64,000 nt of DNA from Acidobacteriota bacterium (GCA_016208495.1 JACQXX010000070.1:1-64000); one strand, 5' to 3'; positions 44,435 through 54,272 are shown, numbered from the stretch's first letter. Notes: generated by a model from the letters alone, not told the origin. A program made the numbers and translations.

Positions 44435-44471
44435 GCTGGATTCCTGATGAAAAGTGAGATGTGTTTACACC

Positions 44472-45269
44472 ATGCCTTTATCCGAACATCTTTGGCAAGT
44501 CTTCTTCAAGGTCAACGACTTTGTCCTCAGCCATGCCCCCGAAGTCATTGGGGCGTTGCTCTGTGTTGGCCTGACCTGGATTATGGGTCGGGTGACCCGG
44601 ACGGCGATCCAGGTCGCAATGACCAGAACCGATGCTGGTCCCAATATTCGTTCGCTGGTGTCCCAGAGCGGTTACATTGGCGTGTGGGTTCTTGGGCTGG
44701 CGATTTCGCTTTCCCTGCTCAATGTCAATCTGGCTGGAGTGCTGGCAGCGTTGGGAATCACCGGGGCGGCCCTGGGGTTGGGGCTGCGCGATGTCATCTC
44801 CAACATGGTCTGCGGGATTATCTTATTGAGTGTGCAGCCATTTAGCCTTGGTGATACGGTGGTGATTGAAGGGAATGAAGGCACGGTCGAAGATATTAAA
44901 ATCCGAGTGACGACACTGCGAACCGGGGATGGGAAACAAATCCAGATTCCAAATAGCCGTGTCTTTGCCGCCAATATTACCAATCTGTCAGCCTATACCG
45001 AGCGACGGCCAGGTTTTGTAATCAAAGTTGCCGGTTTCCATCAACCAGATGCGGTCAGAAAAATTTTGCTTGAATCTGTAAAATCAGTTTCCGGCGTACT
45101 AGCCGAGCCTGCCGCCTCGGTTCAGTTAACGGATTTGAACGGAGAAGCCCTCACCTTTGAAATTGCTTTTTCAGTTGATACCACCCGCGCCTCTCTTGGC
45201 GACGTTCAGCGCACGGTGCGGGAAACGGTCCGAGCCCGGCTGCTAACCAACCACATCCGGTTGGTTTAA
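44472..45269 (+). CDS. Small MscS-family channel
   Basis: From ATG 44472 the protein has 265 residues, similar in size to E. coli MscS (286). Three N-terminal membrane helices end in the pore helix ALGITGAALGLGLRDVISNMV, then the beta domain FSLGDTVVIEGNEGTVEDIKIR with LRTGDGKQIQIPNSRVF, and a C-terminal alpha/beta domain. The paralogue 1 kb upstream is longer. A VWA gene follows on the same strand after 26 bases, so the two may be co-transcribed. Confidence 0.92.
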   Translation: MPLSEHLWQVFFKVNDFVLSHAPEVIGALLCVGLTWIMGRVTRTAIQVAMTRTDAGPNIRSLVSQSGYIGVWVLGLAISLSLLNVNLAGVLAALGITGAALGLGLRDVISNMVCGIILLSVQPFSLGDTVVIEGNEGTVEDIKIRVTTLRTGDGKQIQIPNSRVFAANITNLSAYTERRPGFVIKVAGFHQPDAVRKILLESVKSVSGVLAEPAASVQLTDLNGEALTFEIAFSVDTTRASLGDVQRTVRETVRARLLTNHIRLV

Positions 45270-45295
45270 TTCCTCTTGAAAGGTAATTGAGCAGC

Positions 45296-46303
45296 ATGAA
45301 GATGTTTTATCTGATAGGTGTGCTTGCGCTGTGTTTATGCAGTGCCCCAGTAAAAGCACAAACCGAGAACAATCAAACTGACGATGTGATTCGTCAACAC
45401 ATTGATGTTGTGACATTTGATGCGTTTGTTCACACGCACAAAACCGGCCAGTCCATTGCAAACTTGAAAGCAACGGATTTCAAGCTGTATGAAGACGGCG
45501 TTGAGAAGGAAATTGAGTATTTCAGCCAGGACAAACTCCCACTTTCGGTGCTTTTTTTGCTTGATGTCAGCGGGAGCGTCTTGCCAATTTACAAGGAATT
45601 GCGTGACGAGGCGCTGCACGCAGTCGAGCGCTTTAAACCCGAAGATGAAATCGCCTTGATGGTTTTCTCAACGGAAGCCCAGCTTGTTCAGGGATTTACC
45701 AAAGATCGAAACCAGTTCGCCGATGCACTGGAAAATCTTGATCAAAAGGTCAAAGTTGGTGGTGGAACGTTTCTCAATGAAGGGGTGTATCATGCCACGC
45801 GGTATTTACGGAACGCGGCCACCCCAAATAACCGAAAAGTGGTGATTGTGATCACTGATAATCTGGCGAATAAACCTTTGAAAAAAGGCAAGACTCACAA
45901 TGAAAACGAAGCAATGGCTGAATTAATCGAATCAGGAGGGGTCATCTGTGGAATTATCGTGAAAAGCTGGATTTCCAATGTGGCAACCTATCATCCAGTT
46001 GCCGCTCTGATGCGAACGCTGACCCAGCCTGGATCGGTCAATCATTATGCCGAAGAATCAGGCGGGACGGTTATTTCCAGCCGAACTGAGCAGTTTGAGG
46101 AAACGCTGGGAAAGTTGGTTGATAATCTGCGAGCCCGGTACAGCTTTGGGTATACCTGCTCACCTGATGCCCGGGATGGGAAAGTCCACAAAATCAAATT
46201 GAAGCCGCGTCCGGAAGTCGAAAAGCGCGAAGGAAAAATTGCCATCAAAACCATTCGTGGTTTCAAATTTTCAAAAACAGGTGAGCGCACCAGGACAAAA
46301 TAA
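45296..46303 (+). CDS. VWA-domain secreted protein with an intact metal site
   Basis: From ATG 45296 (a TTG at 45287 also opens the frame) the protein has 335 residues with a signal peptide (MFYLIGVLALCLCSAPVKAQ region). It then has DFKLYEDGVEKEIEYFS and a VWA domain whose strand LLDVSGSVLP carries the full DxSxS metal-binding motif, unlike the paralogue at 7.9 kb. Later parts read VVIVITDNL and YSFGYTCSPD. This is the Acidobacterial VWFA family. Function unknown; probable extracytoplasmic binding protein. A MITE-like element starts at the stop codon. Confidence 0.9.
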   Translation: MKMFYLIGVLALCLCSAPVKAQTENNQTDDVIRQHIDVVTFDAFVHTHKTGQSIANLKATDFKLYEDGVEKEIEYFSQDKLPLSVLFLLDVSGSVLPIYKELRDEALHAVERFKPEDEIALMVFSTEAQLVQGFTKDRNQFADALENLDQKVKVGGGTFLNEGVYHATRYLRNAATPNNRKVVIVITDNLANKPLKKGKTHNENEAMAELIESGGVICGIIVKSWISNVATYHPVAALMRTLTQPGSVNHYAEESGGTVISSRTEQFEETLGKLVDNLRARYSFGYTCSPDARDGKVHKIKLKPRPEVEKREGKIAIKTIRGFKFSKTGERTRTK

Positions 46304-46407
46304 GACCAGTTTGTAGTCAGTGGTCAGTGGTCAGTCGTTCACGCACTTCATTTGATTGAATGACCTGACTGTTTTCTCATCTTTCCAGATCTTACCTGCC
46401 TGGTGCC
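46303..46407. mobile_element. MITE-like element, copy 5 (divergent)
   Basis: Begins at the last base of the VWA stop codon with AGACCAGTTTGTAGTCAG, then TAGTCAG-like heptamers (TGGTCAG variants) and TTCATTTGATTGAATGACCT. The right terminal repeat is degraded (CTGGTGCC in place of TTGGTATC). Length about 105 bp. Confidence 0.65.
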
Positions 46408-46579
46408 ATTTCAAAGGTATTTCAAAAAAGAAACCAAAACACACTGCAAGTCGAAAGAGAATAAAATCGCAATTTTCAGTTTCAGTGAATATGTACCGTG
46501 AGGGCCTGTGAGCACAGAAGTGTAATGACTCTGTTGTCACAGGCCCTTTTTAACAAGACTTAAAAGACTTCTGGCTGGT

Positions 46580-47089
46580 TTAGTGTTTTTCCGGTTGCCT
46601 GGCTTGCTTGTTTGGAATTGGAGTGGATGGATCGCCGATTTCCTTTAGAGGAAATAAATTTGTCGGCAAAGCCCAGTGAGTTCTACAACTTTCGTCAAAG
46701 AATACTTCAACGCACTGATCTTCTTTGGTATTGAACGAAAAAGGATCTTTTCGATAAAAAAAATAAACCCAGACTGATCCAATGTATGGAGGCGGGCTGA
46801 TATCTGGGAGATACAACTCCTTCGAAAAATGAGGAGTTCCCAGTATCTGTTGAACCTCATCCTTGCTCAGGCCAGTTTTGAGTTTTTTATAGTTCGCTAA
46901 AACTCTTTTCTTCATGAGGTCGGAAATTGTGAATGGAAAGGTGTTTTTCATCACAAATTCGCGGAACTGCTTTTGGTAATCCTGACACGGAGATTTTTGA
47001 ACCGGAGGTACTTGACCCCTGATAGATTGAAAAATCAGAGGCGATAGACAAACCAGACTCAAGAAAAGAAACCAGGAGTGTCGAGACAT
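46580..47089 (-). CDS. Exported BamE/SmpA-like small protein
   Basis: From ATG 47089 (the frame opens to 47131) the protein has 169 residues with a signal peptide (SWFLFLSLVCLSPLIFQSIRG region). The middle holds KLKTGLSKDEVQQILGTPHF, the helix-turn typical of the SmpA/OmlA (BamE) fold, followed by strands with WVYFFYRKDP and CVEVFFDESC. True BamE is a lipoprotein of the outer-membrane assembly complex. No lipobox Cys is clearly placed here, so only the fold is proposed. Confidence 0.65.
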   Translation of the reverse strand: MSRHSWFLFLSLVCLSPLIFQSIRGQVPPVQKSPCQDYQKQFREFVMKNTFPFTISDLMKKRVLANYKKLKTGLSKDEVQQILGTPHFSKELYLPDISPPPYIGSVWVYFFYRKDPFSFNTKEDQCVEVFFDESCRTHWALPTNLFPLKEIGDPSTPIPNKQARQPEKH

Positions 47090-47255
47090 AATCAGTTTGA
47101 TAGTTTTGGAGTCTGCTTGGATAAGCAACACTGGTCAGTGTCGCGATCAATTGAATGAGATGAATTGAATTCAATATTCTTTCTTAGGGACTGTAAAAAT
47201 ACAACTTCCCGTTTTTATCGAAAGTCACCCGGAGAGATCCAATTTCAGAACAGGA

Positions 47256-47284
47256 AACCACGAAAACCACGAAAACCACGAAAA
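47256..47284. repeat. CCACGAAAA 9-mer repeat
   Basis: Three tandem copies of CCACGAAAA, of the same family as 16900 and 61933. It lies in the 333-base gene-free stretch 47090-47422; nothing else is supported there. Confidence 0.8.
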
Positions 47285-47422
47285 AGAAATCCAAAGACTT
47301 CAATGGGGTCTGAGCTTTTGTCAGGGAAAGTGCCACCGAACTCAAAAGAAAATGGCTTCGACCCAAATGAAAATCGGGAAGTTGTTTTTTAACGCTCCCT
47401 TAATTTCGTCAGCCCGACGTCT

Positions 47423-49666
47423 TCAGCCCCTCTTCCGCCGTTGCCGGACGGCTTCTTTCACGCGCTTCAGCATTTCCTGCATCCGCTTGACGTCAAGTGC
47501 TGCCTGTTCATCGCGTCCATACCGAACCCGATTGTAATACTCAGTGACCGCCAGAACCTCAGGCATATGCGTCTGGGCGGCAAATTCAAGTGGTGTCAAA
47601 TACTTTGGTTTTTTCCAGCCAAAGCGGGCCATGATGGACAGCATTTCATTATAGAAAAGCACCACTGCACCCTGTGGGTTTTTCGGCGCCGTCAATCGAA
47701 TCCAGGGAACCAGTAACCACTTGCTCCACCAGGCGGTAAAAAAGGTTTCGGGTGACTTTCTCAACTGGCGAATGAGGACCATGATTTGCACAAGTATGAT
47801 CAAGGCGCCGGTTAACAGGGCAAATGACCAGAGTGCGGCTGGAAACATTGGGTGATGAAGTGTTCCAGCCGCCACCTGATCAAACTGGCGCAGGAATGTG
47901 GAAACTCGTTCGCGATAGGACTTCATCCAGAGCTGGTATTTGGATTGATACCCAATGACAGTTTCCTGGGCAGTTCGAGCCAGTGATTTTTGCCGGTCAG
48001 TATCATAGGTCACCACCCAGTCAATCCAAAACAACCGCAACGCATCCAAATAGCGATTGAAATAGCCCGAAAACGTGGCATCCACGACATCAGGCCCAGC
48101 CGGCGGTGTTGGATCAAAGTCATTCCAGTTCTGGGAATTCGGGAAATAGACTTCAACCCAGGAGTGAGCATCTGATTGACGTACAATATAACTATTATTG
48201 AGCGAATTGTACTCTCCGGTTTGAAACCCATTGACCACACGAGCGGCCACGCCGACCGACCGCAACATAATGGTCATGGCTGAGGCAAAATATTCGCAAT
48301 GTCCTTTCTGGCGAAGGAACAAAAAGTCAACCAACGGATCAGGTTCGCCAGGGGTAGGGGTCTGGTCCAGCGTGTAGGTAAACTGAGATTTGAGATATTT
48401 CTCAATCGCAACAGCCTTTTGATAGGGCGTTTGAGCGTTGCCCACCACTTTTTGAGCCAGTTGGCGAATGCGAGGATCAAAGGTGTCTGGGAGTTGGAGA
48501 TAGAAGGTTCGAATGTCAGGGGTGTAGTTGCCTGGATCCCGTTGCATGGCTTCTTCGGTCAATGAAACTGATTCGGCAACCACCGTATATGAAAGGCGTT
48601 GGGCGGAATGAAACCCTGTGTACAGAGAATTTGTCCGGTCATAAGCCAGTTGTTCAAACTGACTGCTCAGAAGCAACGGTTTGCCGGCTACGAACAGAAC
48701 ATCGGTCCCCATCGGCTCCAAATAAAACGTTTGCGTACTTTTTCGCTCAACCGGGACCTGCCGGTTATCCAGCAGAAAGACGCCTCTGGCATCGGGTAAA
48801 ACCCGTTGTTTTTTATGCGTGAAAGGATTTTTGATCCAGCTATGGCCAGTGAAGGTTGAAAGTGCCAGTCCTCGCCAGCGTAATCTTCGGGTGGCATCGG
48901 CTGATCCCTGAACCCGGACATACATGACGACCTTTCTGCTCATCTGGATTTTCCCGACCGACCCAAGTTCAACCGAATCGCTAAATCCACTCAGGGTCAC
49001 TGATGATTCTGGAGCATTGTAAGCCAGTAGTCCTGTATTCACCCGCGGTATCAAAAAAAAGACTGGAACACTGAGACACATAATCAGGATTCCCATGACA
49101 CAGGTTGCAACGAGGAGTAGCCGGGTCGGTTTGACGGGTTTTTTCAGGTGCAATCCATCGTGTGAAAAAACGCGTTCAACCTTGGTTGGCCGGATTCCCT
49201 GCTGTGCCCGTTTGATCTCAAACGCTTCAAGGGCTGCCAGTCCAGACATCACAAACACCAGAAGCATCACAATGAACAGGGCATCAATGGTTAACCCGGC
49301 AGCCAGCAGAACTTCAAACACTGCAAGTAGATACAGGAAAACCCAGTCGCGATCTTCCTTGACCTGAAAGAGCTTGAAAATCGAGACAAACAAGAAAAAG
49401 TGAATCAGCACCAGTATCCAGGAATTACTTAAATAACGGTAATCAATCCACAAAAAAGGCAGAAATCCCAATACCAGGCGATTGGCGGTTGTTGCCTGAA
49501 TCTGGAGTCCGGAATCAGGTGTATCAGCCCGCCAACTGAGAATGATGGCGACCAGATAGACCACAATTGAAAACCCATCAACCTTCCCGGTCAGTGCCAG
49601 CGTGGCAAACCCGGAAGTGATCAATGTGTAGGAAACGGTCTTGAAAAACTTATCAATTGAGGTCAT
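47423..49666 (-). CDS. TgpA-like transglutaminase membrane protein
   Basis: From ATG 49666 (GGAG 10 bases upstream; the frame opens to 49780 through repeat-like DNA) the protein has 747 residues. The N terminus has about seven membrane helices with a DUF3488-like region, then a periplasmic transglutaminase core with the catalytic Cys in KGHCEYFASAMTIMLR, His in SDAHSWVEVYFP and Asp in WNDFDPTPP. Another helix (near 630) and a cytoplasmic DUF4129-like tail (GWKKPKYLTPLEFA) close it. This is the layout of TgpA, an essential transglutaminase-like protein in Pseudomonas. The usual neighbours (a MoxR ATPase and a DUF58 protein) are absent here. Confidence 0.92.
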   Translation of the reverse strand: MTSIDKFFKTVSYTLITSGFATLALTGKVDGFSIVVYLVAIILSWRADTPDSGLQIQATTANRLVLGFLPFLWIDYRYLSNSWILVLIHFFLFVSIFKLFQVKEDRDWVFLYLLAVFEVLLAAGLTIDALFIVMLLVFVMSGLAALEAFEIKRAQQGIRPTKVERVFSHDGLHLKKPVKPTRLLLVATCVMGILIMCLSVPVFFLIPRVNTGLLAYNAPESSVTLSGFSDSVELGSVGKIQMSRKVVMYVRVQGSADATRRLRWRGLALSTFTGHSWIKNPFTHKKQRVLPDARGVFLLDNRQVPVERKSTQTFYLEPMGTDVLFVAGKPLLLSSQFEQLAYDRTNSLYTGFHSAQRLSYTVVAESVSLTEEAMQRDPGNYTPDIRTFYLQLPDTFDPRIRQLAQKVVGNAQTPYQKAVAIEKYLKSQFTYTLDQTPTPGEPDPLVDFLFLRQKGHCEYFASAMTIMLRSVGVAARVVNGFQTGEYNSLNNSYIVRQSDAHSWVEVYFPNSQNWNDFDPTPPAGPDVVDATFSGYFNRYLDALRLFWIDWVVTYDTDRQKSLARTAQETVIGYQSKYQLWMKSYRERVSTFLRQFDQVAAGTLHHPMFPAALWSFALLTGALIILVQIMVLIRQLRKSPETFFTAWWSKWLLVPWIRLTAPKNPQGAVVLFYNEMLSIMARFGWKKPKYLTPLEFAAQTHMPEVLAVTEYYNRVRYGRDEQAALDVKRMQEMLKRVKEAVRQRRKRG

Positions 49667-49943
49667 ATGGATGGTGCTCCGGTCAAAAGAAACTGAAATA
49701 GTGAAAGAGTGAAATAGTGAGATAGGAACCCCCGATCTCTTCAGATATTTAGTGACTGGCAGGTGCATAGCAGAAGTCAACCTGGACTACTTCACTACTT
49801 CGCTACTTCGCTACCTGCTTTGATTGTATGAGCACCAATCAGAGAATCCAACTGCAATCCCCAACTGGTGACATCTATTGTGCCAGTTATCTTCGGAAAG
49901 ACGACGCATCATTTCAAACTCAAACAATCAGAGGAAATTAGAT

Positions 49944-50498
49944 ATGTCGTCGAATGAATATCATTTTATCACCCGGTGGTGTGTGGACGGGACTATTCAG
50001 GAAGTTTCGGATGTGATTGGAGATGTCACTGGACTGGTGCGCTGGTGGCCCTCAGTATATCTGGATGTAACTGTTTTGGAACCAGGTAATTCTGAAGGGG
50101 TTGGCAAACTGGTTGAGTTGTATACCAAAGGTTGGTTGCCCTATACGCTCCGCTGGCGATTTCGAGTGACCGAATCACGCAAGCCGTATGGTTTTTCTCT
50201 GGAAGCCATCGGCGATTTTGTCGGACGTGGAATCTGGACGTTTACCCAAAATGGCGATCAGGTTGATATTCAGTATGACTGGAAAATCCAGGCGGAAAAA
50301 CCACTTTTGAAAATGCTGTCAGCGGTGCTCAAACCAATTTTTTCAGCCAATCACCAGTGGGCAATGGCCCGTGGTGAAGAAAGTCTCAAGCTGGAACTCG
50401 CCCGCCGTCGTGCTCAAACTGAAATCGAGCGGGTCCAAATTCCAAACCCACCGGGTCCGACTTTTCCTCACAGTTTATGGTACAAGCCAGCCAATTAA
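49944..50498 (+). CDS. SRPBCC / polyketide-cyclase-like protein
   Basis: ATG 49944 follows GAGGAAA; the frame opens back to 49878. The 184 residues form a START-like fold: YHFITRWCVDGTIQEVSDVIGDV at the start with VRWWPSVYLDVTVLEPG, then TLRWRFRVTES, a long strand QNGDQVDIQYDWKI and a C-terminal helix. Such proteins bind hydrophobic small molecules; the ligand is not known. A nuclease-like gene follows on the same strand after 78 bases. Confidence 0.82.
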   Translation: MSSNEYHFITRWCVDGTIQEVSDVIGDVTGLVRWWPSVYLDVTVLEPGNSEGVGKLVELYTKGWLPYTLRWRFRVTESRKPYGFSLEAIGDFVGRGIWTFTQNGDQVDIQYDWKIQAEKPLLKMLSAVLKPIFSANHQWAMARGEESLKLELARRRAQTEIERVQIPNPPGPTFPHSLWYKPAN

Positions 50499-50576
50499 AG
50501 TGTGATTGACTGGAACGTGCCTTGCTCAAGTTGCATTGAGAGAGACGATTCAATTTTGAAAAGAAAGTGCAACTCA

Positions 50577-51482
50577 ATGCAAACAGACAACTTATGTAAA
50601 TATTTAGCTGAAAAGTATCCCCAGGATTTTGCTGCCTGGGTTTTAGGGCAACGACCCACCCACATTGAAGTTTTAAAAACCGAACTCAGTATTGAGCCAA
50701 TTCGGGCTGATTTTGTAACATTTCTTCGTGCGGATGGATGTATTCTTCACCTCGAATTCCAAACCACGGCTGAGAGTGACCCCCCATTGCCATTACGGGT
50801 GCTCGATTATTTTGTGCGACTCTATCGCCAGTACCGGGTCCCAATCATCCAGGTTGTAATTCTTTTGGTCGAAACTCAGTCTGGACGTGATTTACCGAGC
50901 GAATTTCGACTTGGCGGTACTGTTCACCCGTTTCACGTTATCCGATTATGGGAACAACCACCAGAAGTGTTTTTAAACAACCCGGCGTTGTTACCGTTGG
51001 CCGCTTTAACCAGAACCACTGACCCCGGCAGGTTGCTAAAACAAATTGCAACTCAAATTCAATCAATTAACAATGGTGATGTCCGTCGTGACATCAGTAC
51101 CTGTACTCAGATTTTGGCTGGGCTTCGCTTTGATCAAAATCTCATTCGAGCTTTGCTGAGGGAAAAAACGATGCGTGAATCTGTCATTTACCAGGAAATT
51201 TTAGAAGAAGGTTTGCAAGAAGGTCGAGAAAAAGGGTTGCAGCAAGGGTTGCAACAAGGGTTGCAACAAGGGTTGCAACAAGGGTTGCAACAAGGGTTGC
51301 AACAAGGGGAAGCGACGGTTGTTTGGCGACTTCTGAATCGTCGGTTGGGCAATCTTCCTCCGGAAATTCACACCCAATTAGAGCAACTTCCGCTCAATCA
51401 GCTCGATGAGTTAACCGACATTTTGTTGGATTTTACTTCTATCGAGGAACTCACTGGCTGGTTTGAGAAAAACAAATCGTAG
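50577..51482 (+). CDS. Rpn-like PD-(D/E)XK nuclease / DUF4351 protein
   Basis: From ATG 50577 (the frame opens to 50502) the protein has 301 residues. The N-terminal part (about 1-190) fits the PD-(D/E)XK fold of the Rpn family of recombination-promoting nucleases, with RADFVTFL and HLEFQTT as the probable catalytic strand pair. A Gln-rich segment of six LQQG units (about 219-243) follows, and the tail (TVVWRLLNRRLGNLPPEI, LDFTSIEELTGWF) is DUF4351-like. Copy number of the LQQG unit can change by slippage. Role unknown. Confidence 0.82.
   Translation: MQTDNLCKYLAEKYPQDFAAWVLGQRPTHIEVLKTELSIEPIRADFVTFLRADGCILHLEFQTTAESDPPLPLRVLDYFVRLYRQYRVPIIQVVILLVETQSGRDLPSEFRLGGTVHPFHVIRLWEQPPEVFLNNPALLPLAALTRTTDPGRLLKQIATQIQSINNGDVRRDISTCTQILAGLRFDQNLIRALLREKTMRESVIYQEILEEGLQEGREKGLQQGLQQGLQQGLQQGLQQGLQQGEATVVWRLLNRRLGNLPPEIHTQLEQLPLNQLDELTDILLDFTSIEELTGWFEKNKS
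51234..51305. repeat. In-frame 12-bp tandem repeat, six copies
   Basis: GGGTTGCAACAA repeated six times (first copy with G for A) inside the nuclease gene, encoding LQQG. The length of 12 keeps the frame when copies change. Confidence 0.95.
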
Positions 51483-51560
51483 CCATTTTTTTGGGGCTGA
51501 AGAAGTCGGATAAATCAGCCCGACGTCTTCAGCCCCAAGCCCAATGTCTTCAGCCCGACC

Positions 51561-54233
51561 TCACACCAACTGGCTTTGCAGTGCAATCAGGGCTTTTTTC
51601 GCTTCTTCCGGCGTAAGGTGTTCAACATCGAGTACCCGCAGGTCGTCAATGACCGACTCGTTGGCTTTATCAAAGAGCGTCGGCTGATTTTTCTTCCAGT
51701 CTTTGCGAGACGGCATATGCCGGGCAAGTTTTGGTTTCCCCAAAACATCAAGTTCATTGGCTTCAAGGTTTTCCAGGATTTCCCGTGCGCGACCCAGCAC
51801 GGCTGCCGGGAGTCCAGCGAGTTTGGCGACTTCGATTCCATAGGATTTACTGGCGCTTCCTTGCACGACCTTGTGGAGAAAGATCAGATGGCCATCTTTG
51901 GCGGTAACGGCAAGTTGCACGTTGTGAACGCCAGGAAGTAATTTTTCAAGCTCCACCATTTCGTGATAATGCGTGGCAAAAAGTGTTTTCGCCGCGTGTT
52001 GTGGGCTGTTGTGAAGGTGTTCAGCAATGGCCCAGGCCAGCGAGAGTCCATCAAAAGTGGCGGTTCCACGGCCAATTTCATCAAGCAGCACCAGGCTGCG
52101 TGGCGTGGCGGTGTTCAAAATATTGGCAGCTTCGGTCATTTCGACCATAAAGGTTGACCGCCCACGCGCCAGATTGTCAGACGCACCAACGCGGGTAAAG
52201 ACTCGATCCAACAGTGGAAGCCGTGCTTGCGAGGCCGGAACAAAACATCCAATCTGCGCCAAAATCACAATCAATGCCGTTTGCCGCAAATAGACGCTTT
52301 TCCCGCCCATGTTCGGTCCAGTGATAATCACCAGCCGGTCTGTGGTGTTGTTGAGATGCACATCATTGGGGACAAATCGTGTCGTGTGAGTTTCAACCAC
52401 TGGATGGCGCCCATTGATAATGGTCAGTTCGTCATCTTCGTGGAGTTCAGGTCTGACATAGTTGCGCATGGCCGCCAGTTGCGCAAAAGACCCGAGGACA
52501 TCGAGCGTTGCCAGGATTCGGGCGGTGATTTGAATTCGTCCGATTTGAGCGGCAATCCGTTGTTTCAGTTCAGTAAAGAGCGTTGTTTCAAGCTGGAGAA
52601 TATTTTGCTCGGCGCTCAGAATTTTTTCTTCATAGTCCTTGAGTTCAGGTGTGATAAAGCGCTCGCCGGTGGCAATGGTTTGTTTGCGTTGATAATCACC
52701 AGGGACATTTTTCAAATTGGATTTGGTGATTTCGATAAAGTAGCCAAACACATTATTTGACTTGACCTTGAGCGAAGCAATTCCGGTGCGTTCGCGTTCG
52801 CGACGTTCAACCTCGGCAATAAAGCTTTGGGTATTGCTCCGAAGTTCCCGAAGGCTATCCAGTTCAGCATGAAATCCGGCCCGGATGACATTGCCCTCGT
52901 CAATTTTCATGGGCGGGCTTTCCGTCAATGCCTCACCGATCCAGCTCCGAACATCGGTCAATTCATCCAGTGATTCATACAGGACCTGGAGCAGTGAACT
53001 CTTCATCGTTCCCAGCAATTGTTTCAGGGCCGGAAGCGGTTCCAGACTCGACCCAAGCGCGACCAGATCACGCGGGTTGGCTGTCCCCAGCGAAACCCGG
53101 CCCAGCAAGCGCTCGACGTCATACACCTGGGTCAGCCACTGCCGGAGTTTATCCCGATTCATGGTTTGTCGGTGAAGTTCCCCAACTGCATCAAGTCGGG
53201 CATTGAGTTCACCCAGTTTAAGCGATGGTCGGAGCAACCACGATTTGAGCAGCCGGGCGCCCATTCCGGTTTGGGTCAGGTCAATCGTTCCAAAGAGCGT
53301 TTCACGTTTTCCGCCCTGGATGGCTTCGATGAGTTCCAGATTGCGAACCGTCGCGGCATCAAGCTGCATGTACTCTTGTGGCTCAAAGTAGGAAAGCTCC
53401 GTAATGTGTTTGGCATCACACATTTGCGTATCGCGCACATACCGCACAATCGCGGCTGATGCACCAATCGCCCATTTTTTATCACTCAGGCCAAATCCAT
53501 CGAGTGTTGTGACTTCAAAATGTTGCGTGAGAAAGTCGGTTCCCTGCTCCGGGGCAAACGACCAGTCGTCCAGCAGTGTCAGCACCGTACTGAGCCGAAG
53601 GCGCTGGTCGGCTGATTCTTCATCTTCGGCTGGTGTCGGAAGAGCTTCAGTTGAACGTGGCGCAATATGTGGGGCAAAGAGTGGCTCCAAACTCCGTGGA
53701 CAGAGGATTTCACGTGGATTGAACTGCTCAAGTTGTAAGAGTGTATTGGTGAAATGATCGGGCCCGGCAAATTCTGTCGCTTGAAATTCACCGGTGGAAA
53801 GATCGAGAAACGCAGCGGCCATGTGGTCTCCGGCGCCAAAAACGGCGGCCAGATACTGATTGTCAGTACCTTCCAGAAGCTGTTCGTCAATGGCTGTTCC
53901 TGGGGTAATCACGCGCACGACTTTGCGTTTTACCAGCTTCACGGCGGCAGAGGCTTCTTCGACCTGTTCGCACAGCGCGACGCGATACCCTTTTTTGATC
54001 AATCGCGAAAGATAATGTTTAAGGGCATGGTGGGGCACGCCGCACATCGGCACCGGGTTGTCGGTTTCTTTATGGCGGGCGGTGAGGGTGATTGAAAGTT
54101 CACGCGCGCCGATTTCAGCGTCTTCATAAAACATTTCATAAAAGTCGCCAAGCCGGAAAAATAACAGGGTGCCAGGATATTGTTTGCGAATTTCGTGATA
54201 CTGCCGAAGCATCGGCGTATTTGGGCTGCTCAT
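51561..54233 (-). CDS. mutS: DNA mismatch repair protein MutS
   Basis: The 890-residue mismatch sensor and ATPase, close to the usual length. Mismatch-binding domain with LLFFRLGDFYEMFYEDA (Phe-x-Glu motif GDFYEMF), connector and lever parts, then the ATPase with GPNMGGKSVYLRQTALI (Walker A), VLLDEIGRGTATFDG (Walker B/signature) and FATHYHEM. The C terminus has QPTLF, matching the beta-clamp-binding consensus, and the conserved LTPEEAKKALIALQSQL tail. mutL is not in the window. Confidence 0.97.
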   Translation of the reverse strand: MSSPNTPMLRQYHEIRKQYPGTLLFFRLGDFYEMFYEDAEIGARELSITLTARHKETDNPVPMCGVPHHALKHYLSRLIKKGYRVALCEQVEEASAAVKLVKRKVVRVITPGTAIDEQLLEGTDNQYLAAVFGAGDHMAAAFLDLSTGEFQATEFAGPDHFTNTLLQLEQFNPREILCPRSLEPLFAPHIAPRSTEALPTPAEDEESADQRLRLSTVLTLLDDWSFAPEQGTDFLTQHFEVTTLDGFGLSDKKWAIGASAAIVRYVRDTQMCDAKHITELSYFEPQEYMQLDAATVRNLELIEAIQGGKRETLFGTIDLTQTGMGARLLKSWLLRPSLKLGELNARLDAVGELHRQTMNRDKLRQWLTQVYDVERLLGRVSLGTANPRDLVALGSSLEPLPALKQLLGTMKSSLLQVLYESLDELTDVRSWIGEALTESPPMKIDEGNVIRAGFHAELDSLRELRSNTQSFIAEVERRERERTGIASLKVKSNNVFGYFIEITKSNLKNVPGDYQRKQTIATGERFITPELKDYEEKILSAEQNILQLETTLFTELKQRIAAQIGRIQITARILATLDVLGSFAQLAAMRNYVRPELHEDDELTIINGRHPVVETHTTRFVPNDVHLNNTTDRLVIITGPNMGGKSVYLRQTALIVILAQIGCFVPASQARLPLLDRVFTRVGASDNLARGRSTFMVEMTEAANILNTATPRSLVLLDEIGRGTATFDGLSLAWAIAEHLHNSPQHAAKTLFATHYHEMVELEKLLPGVHNVQLAVTAKDGHLIFLHKVVQGSASKSYGIEVAKLAGLPAAVLGRAREILENLEANELDVLGKPKLARHMPSRKDWKKNQPTLFDKANESVIDDLRVLDVEHLTPEEAKKALIALQSQLV

Positions 54234-54242
54234 AAGTCTCGG

Positions 54243-54272
54243 GTTCAGGGTTCAGGGTTCAGGGTTCAGGGT
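54243..54272. repeat. GGTTCAG heptamer array
   Basis: About four GGTTCAG copies directly upstream of mutS on its 5' side, in the gap before the restriction-modification island. The rest of this gap (to 54441) is AT-richer and shows no further repeat. Confidence 0.88.
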
